Part shown: piece by piece, positions 33,301 to 39,010 of the stretch | Numbering within the stretch: the stretch's first letter is position 1 | Layout of the letters: the number at the start of each line of letters is the position of its first letter | Assembly (NCBI RefSeq): GCF_031551385.1 | Contig: NZ_JAVBNS010000252.1 | Location: forward strand, 1 to 39,010 | Length of the DNA: 39,010 nt | Reading direction: 5' to 3' | From: Anaerosporobacter sp031551385 | Lineage (GTDB): Bacteria > Bacillota > Clostridia > Lachnospirales > Lachnospiraceae | The notes under the pieces: model-generated | What the model was told of the DNA's origin: nothing | Databases searched by the model: none | The model's input: the letters and a program-made list of their open reading frames with translations, nothing else | Made by a program: the position numbers and the translations under genes

Positions 33301-35745
33301 ATGAACGATCGATTCACAGTAAATGCAAATGAAGCGTTGCAAGTTGCAGCAGATTCAGCATATCGTTTAATGCATAGTTATATAGGAACAGAACATTTAT
33401 TAATTGGTCTTATTAAGGCTGATGGTGTAGCATCTAAAGTTTTAGAAGAGAATGGAGTAGATGAAAGAAAGATAATAGATTTAGTAAATCAACTGATTGC
33501 TCCAAATTCAAGTGTAGAGGTACTAGATGCCGGAAGTTTTACGCCTAGAGCAAAACGTATTATAGATCAAAGTCACAGGGAAGCACTACGCCTTAAATCT
33601 CAAAGTACAGGAACAGAACATATTCTGATATCGTTATTAAAAGAGACGGATTGTATTGCAGTACGTCTTATGAATACATTAGGTGTAAACATTCAGAAAT
33701 TATATATCGATATCTTAACAGCGATTGGTCAAGACAGTAATGCTGCTAAGAGTGAATATGCTGCAAACAAGAATAAATCAAAAGGAAAATCATCTACGCA
33801 GACATTGGATCAATATAGTAGGGATTTAACAGCATATGCAAGAGAGGGAAAACTTGACCCTGTTATTGGAAGAGAAGAAGAGATTCAAAGAGTTGTACAG
33901 ATTCTTAGTAGAAGAACAAAGAATAATCCATGTCTAGTAGGAGAACCAGGTGTAGGTAAAACTGCGATTGCAGAGGGCCTAGCGCAAAAAATAGTAGAAG
34001 GTAATATTCCAGAGACAATTAAGGATAAGAGAGTATTAACTCTTGATTTGAGCGGTATGGTTGCAGGTTCAAAGTACCGAGGCGAGTTTGAAGAGCGAAT
34101 TAAAAAAGTGATTCAGGAAGTAATGAATGATGGTAACATCTTATTGTTTATTGATGAGATTCATACAATAATCGGAGCAGGCGGAGCAGAAGGAGCAATT
34201 GATGCATCGAATATATTGAAGCCATCATTAGCACGAGGTGAGATTCAATTAATCGGAGCAACAACAAGAGAAGAATACCGCAAATATATTGAAAAAGATG
34301 CTGCGTTAGAGAGACGATTCCAACCAGTAGTTATTGAAGAACCTTCAGAAGATGAAACAATTCTTATTCTAAAGGGCTTACGTGATCGATATGAAGTTCA
34401 TCATCAAGTTAGAATTACAGATGATGCGTTAGTGGCAGCAGTACGTATGTCAAATCGATATATTAATGATCGATATCTTCCTGATAAGGCAATTGATGTA
34501 ATTGATGAAGCATCATCAAAAGTACGATTAAGCGCCTATATTACAAGTCCAGATATTAAGAAACTTGAAGAAGAGAATGAGCGCTTAGAGGAAGAGAAAG
34601 AGCAAGCAATTAAGAATGAAGCTTATGAAAAGGCCGGAGATATCAAAAAACAACAAACAAAAAATGTAGAAGAATTAAATAGACTGCATCTGCAACATGA
34701 GAAAGAGAAGACAGAGAAAGAGATGATAGTGTCTCCAACTGAAATTGCAGATATTATCTCTGGTTGGACGAAGATACCAGTTAGTAAATTAGAAGAGGAA
34801 GAGAGCAGCCGTTTACGCAATCTTGAGAATATCCTACATGAGAGGGTAATTGGACAAGAGGAAGCTGTTACCGCTGTTTCTAAAGCGATACGTAGAGGTC
34901 GTGTTGGTTTAAAAGACCCAAATCGTCCAATTGGCTCATTCCTATTCTTAGGACCAACAGGGGTTGGTAAAACAGAGTTGTCAAAAGCATTGTCAGAGGC
35001 GATGTTTGGCAATGAAAATGCTATGATTCGTGTTGATATGTCGGAATACATGGAGAAACATAGCGTATCAAAACTTATTGGTTCACCTCCTGGATATGTT
35101 GGATATGATGAAGGTGGTCAGTTAAGTGAGAAAGTACGTCAAAATCCATACAGTGTAATTCTTTTTGATGAAATTGAAAAAGCACATCCAGATGTATTCA
35201 ATATTCTATTACAGGTATTAGACGATGGACATATTACAGATGCACAAGGAAGAAAGATAAGCTTTAAAAATACAATTATTATTATGACTTCAAATGCAGG
35301 AGCAGGTCGTATCATTGCACCAAAGCAACTTGGATTTACAACACAAGTAGATGAGAAGGAAAACTATAAGAAGATGAAAGAAGGGGTTATGGAGGAGGTT
35401 AAGAGACTCTTTAAACCAGAATTCATCAATCGTATTGATGAGATTATTGTATTCCATTCCTTAACAAAAGATAATATTAAAGATATTGTTCGTATTATGT
35501 TACAGACGATTGCAAAGCGAACAAAGCTACAGCTTGAGATGGATCTTACATTCACGGAAGCAACAATTGAGTTTATTGCAGATGCTGGATTTGATAAGAA
35601 TTATGGAGCTCGTCCATTGAGAAGATCAATACAAACAAATATTGAAGACAAGCTAGCGGAAGAGATTTTGGAACAAAAAGTAAGCACTGGAAATCATGTG
35701 TGCATTGATGTTGTCGACAAGAATATAGTATTTCAGATGCAATAG
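33301..35745 (+). CDS. clpC: ClpC, AAA+ unfoldase of the Clp protease
   Basis: ClpC unfolds substrates, including phosphoarginine-tagged proteins, and feeds them to ClpP. The 814-residue protein has the N-terminal double Clp repeat (about 1-145), a first AAA module with Walker A GEPGVGKT (214-221) and LLFIDEIHTI, and a coiled M-domain with UVR-like sequence (about 410-460). The second AAA module has GPTGVGKT (551-558) and ILFDEIEKAHPDV, and is followed by a ClpB D2-small-type C-terminus. Full length for the family. The start at 33301 is preferred for spacing from AAAGG; starts at 33283 and 33292 also exist. Last gene of the GntR-mcsA-mcsB-clpC operon. Confidence 0.97.
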   Translation: MNDRFTVNANEALQVAADSAYRLMHSYIGTEHLLIGLIKADGVASKVLEENGVDERKIIDLVNQLIAPNSSVEVLDAGSFTPRAKRIIDQSHREALRLKSQSTGTEHILISLLKETDCIAVRLMNTLGVNIQKLYIDILTAIGQDSNAAKSEYAANKNKSKGKSSTQTLDQYSRDLTAYAREGKLDPVIGREEEIQRVVQILSRRTKNNPCLVGEPGVGKTAIAEGLAQKIVEGNIPETIKDKRVLTLDLSGMVAGSKYRGEFEERIKKVIQEVMNDGNILLFIDEIHTIIGAGGAEGAIDASNILKPSLARGEIQLIGATTREEYRKYIEKDAALERRFQPVVIEEPSEDETILILKGLRDRYEVHHQVRITDDALVAAVRMSNRYINDRYLPDKAIDVIDEASSKVRLSAYITSPDIKKLEEENERLEEEKEQAIKNEAYEKAGDIKKQQTKNVEELNRLHLQHEKEKTEKEMIVSPTEIADIISGWTKIPVSKLEEEESSRLRNLENILHERVIGQEEAVTAVSKAIRRGRVGLKDPNRPIGSFLFLGPTGVGKTELSKALSEAMFGNENAMIRVDMSEYMEKHSVSKLIGSPPGYVGYDEGGQLSEKVRQNPYSVILFDEIEKAHPDVFNILLQVLDDGHITDAQGRKISFKNTIIIMTSNAGAGRIIAPKQLGFTTQVDEKENYKKMKEGVMEEVKRLFKPEFINRIDEIIVFHSLTKDNIKDIVRIMLQTIAKRTKLQLEMDLTFTEATIEFIADAGFDKNYGARPLRRSIQTNIEDKLAEEILEQKVSTGNHVCIDVVDKNIVFQMQ

Positions 35746-35988
35746 TGGAAAAAAAGATATCTTAATAGATATTTAATAAAAATCATGAAAGATTCACTAG
35801 TAAAAAGTTGTCGATTATTATATAATGTGATTATATTAAAGAAAAGTAACGATATAGGATAATGTTCTTTTTGTTACAATGATAATTACAGTACAAAAGA
35901 TAATTTGTGGAGTGTATACCGAAATAGGGAATTACATGTCAAGAAGAGTTACAAATTGATGTACTGTATAAAAATGGAGGGTTCTGTA

Positions 35989-36402
35989 ATGGCAGTAGTT
36001 GAAGAATTAATTCGCAGAGAAAATGATGGGACAATTAGTTTTGGTGATTATACATTAGATCAAAAGTCAAAAGTTTCAGATTTTGAGCATAATGGAGATT
36101 TGTATAAAGTAAAAACTTTCAAGGAGATAACAAAACTTGAAAAGAACGGTTTATTCGTGTATGAGTCAGTACCTGGTACTTCAGTATTTTCATTTAATGC
36201 AACGGATAAGGATGTTTATTTCACAGTAGAAGGTTCTGAAGATATACAAATTACATTGGAGTTAGAGCCTGAGAAAGAGTACAAAGTTTTCGTTGATGAT
36301 ATAAACGTTGGTAAGATGAAAACAAATCTAGGTGGAAAATTAGTTGTAAGTGCTGAGATAAGTAATGGAAAACAATCAAAGGTTAAGGTTATTAAATTAT
36401 AG
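35989..36402 (+). CDS. Small protein of unknown function next to radA
   Basis: A 137-residue protein beginning MAVVEELIRRENDGTISFGDY. It is soluble, without signal peptide, membrane helix or cysteine-rich motif, and rich in charged and beta-forming residues (alternating pattern in EGSEDIQITLELEPEKEYKV). I do not recognise a domain with known function. TGGAGG stands eight bases before 35989, which sets the start; the longer frame from 35905 reads through AT-rich leader. It has its own terminator, so it is probably a single-gene unit between clpC and radA. Confidence 0.8.
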   Translation: MAVVEELIRRENDGTISFGDYTLDQKSKVSDFEHNGDLYKVKTFKEITKLEKNGLFVYESVPGTSVFSFNATDKDVYFTVEGSEDIQITLELEPEKEYKVFVDDINVGKMKTNLGGKLVVSAEISNGKQSKVKVIKL

Positions 36403-36432
36403 ACTGCCTTGATATAATGTGAATGAATAGAT

Positions 36433-36476
36433 GGGAGCTTAATATCCAATGAGTAGGAATTTGAGCTCCCTTTATT
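36433..36476 (+). terminator. Terminator after the small protein gene
   Basis: GGGAGCT (36433-36439) and AGCTCCC (36464-36470), with an inner AATATCC/GGAATTT stem, followed by TTTATTT. Confidence 0.85.
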
Positions 36477-36538
36477 TCATTTAATGCAATACATATTTTG
36501 GCAATACGTTTTAGAAATTATGTAAAAGGATAGTAGGA

Positions 36539-37891
36539 ATGGCAAAAGTAAAGAATGTATTTTATTGCAAAGAGTGTGGTCATGAATCCGCAAAATGGGT
36601 TGGTCAATGTCCAGGTTGCAAAGAGTGGAACACTTTTGTGGAAGAACCCGTAGCTAAGAAAGTGACTGGGGTAAGTAAGGATCGTAGAATACAGGTTGAG
36701 CCGACGAAGATAAGTAATGTTAACTGCGATGCGGATGAACGAATCAGTACGAGTATTGGTGAGTTAGACCGTGTACTTGGTGGAGGAATTGTTATTGGCT
36801 CGTTAGTGTTAGTGGGGGGAGATCCTGGTATTGGGAAATCAACTCTATTGTTACAGATGTGTAATGAGTTAGCGTCCAAGCAAAAAAGTGTGCTCTATAT
36901 CTCTGGTGAGGAGTCGTTGAAGCAAATCAAGATGCGTGCTAGTCGATTGAATTATGTAGAAGGTGAATTGCTTCTGTTAAGTGAGACAAACCTTGACTTG
37001 ATTGAAGAGACAGTTAGGAAGATAATGCCAGATGTAGTTATCATAGACTCGATACAAACGATGTTTCGTGAGGACATAAGTTCAGCACCAGGAAGTGTAA
37101 GTCAAGTTAGGGAAACAACGAATAGCTTGATGCAGATAGCAAAAGGACTAGGAATTTCTATCTTTATTGTAGGACATGTGACAAAAGAAGGAGTAGTTGC
37201 TGGACCAAGAGTACTTGAACATATGGTAGATACTGTGTTATACTTTGAAGGAGATAATCATGCATCCTATCGTATATTAAGAGCGGTAAAGAATCGTTTT
37301 GGATCAACGAATGAAATTGGCGTTTTTGAAATGCGCAATATTGGACTTGTAGAAGTTACGAATCCGTCTGAGTATATGTTGCAGGGCAGACCTGATGGAG
37401 AGTCGGGTTCAATCGTAACATGCGCAATAGAAGGAACAAGACCGATTATGGTTGAAGTACAGGCGCTTGTTTGTCAAACCAATTTCAATATGCCTAGAAG
37501 AACAGCAGCAGGAACGGACTATAACCGTGTAAATCTTCTTTTGGCGGTAGTTGAGAAACGTTTAGGATTGCAATTGGCTAGTTGCGATGCATATGTTAAT
37601 GTTGCTGGAGGTATGAGAATTAATGAACCAGCGTTAGATATGTCTATAATATTAGCGATTATGTCTAGCTATAAGAATCGTCCACTTGATGGGAAAACAA
37701 TTGCTTTTGGCGAGGTTGGTTTAACAGGTGAGGTAAGAAGTGTAAGCCAAGCAGAGCAACGAGTAATTGAAGCCAGGAAAATGGGTTATGAGACATGTAT
37801 CCTTCCGCAAGTGAATAAAGAACTGATTGAAATCAAAGGAATAAAACTTATTGGTATAAAAACGTTAAGAGATTTATTACAGTTTTTATAA
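36539..37891 (+). CDS. radA: RadA, DNA repair/recombination ATPase
   Basis: RadA is a RecA-like helicase that drives branch migration in recombinational repair. The 450-residue protein shows the complete family layout: an N-terminal zinc finger (Cys 10, 13, 24, 27), Walker A GGDPGIGKST (93-102), the RadA-specific KNRFG motif (251-255), and a C-terminal Lon-protease-like domain (about 310-450) with no catalytic role. AAAGGA precedes the ATG by eight bases. The chemoreceptor-like gene starts 33 bases after its stop and may be co-transcribed. Confidence 0.97.
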   Translation: MAKVKNVFYCKECGHESAKWVGQCPGCKEWNTFVEEPVAKKVTGVSKDRRIQVEPTKISNVNCDADERISTSIGELDRVLGGGIVIGSLVLVGGDPGIGKSTLLLQMCNELASKQKSVLYISGEESLKQIKMRASRLNYVEGELLLLSETNLDLIEETVRKIMPDVVIIDSIQTMFREDISSAPGSVSQVRETTNSLMQIAKGLGISIFIVGHVTKEGVVAGPRVLEHMVDTVLYFEGDNHASYRILRAVKNRFGSTNEIGVFEMRNIGLVEVTNPSEYMLQGRPDGESGSIVTCAIEGTRPIMVEVQALVCQTNFNMPRRTAAGTDYNRVNLLLAVVEKRLGLQLASCDAYVNVAGGMRINEPALDMSIILAIMSSYKNRPLDGKTIAFGEVGLTGEVRSVSQAEQRVIEARKMGYETCILPQVNKELIEIKGIKLIGIKTLRDLLQFL

Positions 37892-37924
37892 TAGAGAGTG
37901 TAAGGGATGAAAGGAGATAGAATT

Positions 37925-38653
37925 ATGGGTGAAGATCAAAATCGAGGAGTTGTAAGAGAACTAAAAGAAATAACAAGTAAACAAAGTGCTCATTTGGAAA
38001 ATATGGTGACTGTGATGAATAATCTGTATGCGTCACAACAAAAGGTGGAGCAAAACGCTTTTGATTCTATTAATAGTGCGGATACTTCGTTAAATCTTGT
38101 TAAAGAAGGTATGGAAAGCATTAAAGAATTGTCAGAAAAGATTACTTTATTAACACAAGCGGTTTCTGTAGCAACAAAGAACATGGAAGATATGGAAAAG
38201 ATGACTTCTATGATTATGGGATTTGCAAATGTAATTGCTGGTATTTCAAACAAAACAAATATGCTATCATTAAATGCGTCAATTGAGGCTGCACGTGCAG
38301 GGGAACATGGACGTGGATTTGCAGTAGTTGCAAACCAAGTAAACCAATTAGCAGCACAATCAGCAAAAGCATCAAAAGAAATCTCTGATACAATGAAATC
38401 TGTAGTTTCCTTTAATGAAAGTATGGGAAGCGATATGAATAAGATTTTAGAAATTGTTGATATACAGAATTCTATGGCTGATAGTGTAGATGAAGTATTC
38501 AAAAAGATTCTTGATGCAGCTTATGCGTCAAATGATGCAGCACATAGTGTAGAACATGAAGTTGCATATCAAAGAGATATTACAGAAGATGCTAAGAAAT
38601 CAGTAGATACATTATCTGGAACATTAGATCGTGTACGCAATGTATTGCAATAA
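37925..38653 (+). CDS. Soluble chemoreceptor-like signalling protein
   Basis: A 242-residue protein made almost only of a methyl-accepting signalling domain. The conserved hairpin tip is NKTNMLSLNASIEAARAGEH followed by GRGFAVVANQVNQLA, with coiled-coil arms on both sides. There is no transmembrane helix, HAMP segment or recognisable sensor domain, so it should be cytoplasmic. AAGGAG lies eight bases before 37925; the ATG at 37907 precedes that site. It could join chemotaxis arrays or form a separate signalling unit; its input is unknown. The position after radA is probably incidental. Confidence 0.88.
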   Translation: MGEDQNRGVVRELKEITSKQSAHLENMVTVMNNLYASQQKVEQNAFDSINSADTSLNLVKEGMESIKELSEKITLLTQAVSVATKNMEDMEKMTSMIMGFANVIAGISNKTNMLSLNASIEAARAGEHGRGFAVVANQVNQLAAQSAKASKEISDTMKSVVSFNESMGSDMNKILEIVDIQNSMADSVDEVFKKILDAAYASNDAAHSVEHEVAYQRDITEDAKKSVDTLSGTLDRVRNVLQ

Positions 38654-38681
38654 TAAAATACATAGTTTCTTATAATAATTT

Positions 38682-38750
38682 AGCTTTGTACCATATGCGA
38701 AGAGAGTGCTTTAATGGACTTTCTTGGCATGCGGCACAAAGCTGTTTTTT
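38682..38750 (+). terminator. Terminator after the soluble receptor gene
   Basis: AGCTTTGT (38682-38689) pairs with ACAAAGCT (38736-38743), with a further CATATGC/GCATGCGG partial stem inside, then GTTTTTT. Confidence 0.85.
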
Positions 38751-38872
38751 ATTAGTGGTTTTATATTCTGCTGAATTTTACTATAGCATGAATATTATAA
38801 CATAAAAAGGGTAACATATTTATGTTGAATTATACATGGCAGAAATAAAAGAAAACTTTATCGAAAAAGCCC

Positions 38873-38901
38873 TTTACAAATGCTTTTATGTCTGCTATAC
38901 T
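38873..38901 (+). promoter_or_regulatory. Strong sigma-A promoter, gene lies beyond window
   Basis: TTTACA (38873-38878), 17-base spacer, TATACT (38896-38901). No ORF follows within the remaining 109 bases. A second consensus -35, TTGACA at 38994-38999, is cut off by the window end, suggesting tandem promoters. Confidence 0.75.
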
Positions 38902-39010
38902 AGACCAAGTCGGTTGAAGAACTGTACTAAATGAATAAACAATTCTGAAATAATTAAGAATTGAAGCAATTCGAAAAATAAATAAAATTATTGTTGACAA
39001 ACATCGAAAG

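Noticed and set aside
1..39010. CRISPR array, tRNA or rRNA genes
   Set aside because: No regularly spaced short repeats and no tRNA T-arm pattern or rRNA sequence were seen in the gaps between genes.

Overview
This AT-rich window reads as the chromosome of an anaerobic, plant- or glycan-degrading Firmicute of the Lachnospiraceae type (Lachnoclostridium/Clostridium phytofermentans-like). The evidence is the combination of a YesMN-type two-component system, a YtcQ/LplB/YtcP-type sugar importer, cytoplasmic glycosidases, purine genes, an mcsA-mcsB-clpC operon and radA, together with strong Shine-Dalgarno sites. All product names come from recognising motifs in the sequence; no database search was run.

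Layout. (1) Bases 1-1412: 3' part of an M29-type aminopeptidase gene cut by the window edge. (2) 1479-16370: a carbohydrate-uptake locus with a DUF624/YesL-like membrane protein, two ABC permeases, a lipoprotein solute-binding protein, a chemoreceptor, a GH29 fucosidase, a divergent histidine kinase/AraC response regulator operon and a GH3 glycosidase. None of the glycosidases has a signal peptide, which fits import of oligosaccharides followed by hydrolysis in the cytoplasm. (3) 16610-27136: a purine cluster, purK, purE and purM-purN-purD. It is split by an ECF sigma/DUF4179 pair and by a GH27 glycosidase with a divergent AraC regulator. (4) 27471-31034: two exported proteins, an SH3/glucosaminidase cell-wall hydrolase and a membrane-anchored cohesin-like protein. 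(5) 31166-35745: GntR (YtrA-type) regulator, mcsA, mcsB, clpC, with the GntR gene where ctsR is usually found. (6) 35989-38653: a small protein of unknown function, radA and a soluble chemoreceptor-like protein. The window ends in a strong promoter region whose gene lies outside.

The most unusual content is between the genes of region 3. Two approximately 290-300 bp palindromic elements (17755-18047 and 22160-22457) share a GC-rich core. A 100-bp deleted relative (18167-18266) keeps the same 18-bp terminal inverted repeats. The copy at 22160 is flanked by a 15-bp direct repeat with one mismatch, which looks like a target-site duplication, so this is a MITE-like mobile family. Two related 51-bp hairpins precede purK and purN. 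A probable standalone structured RNA (about 23567-23813), with its own extended -10 promoter, two mutually exclusive hairpins and a terminator, lies upstream of purM. The ECF sigma module is bracketed by related terminator-region repeats, and a fourth repeat type occurs near the DUF624 gene and after purD.
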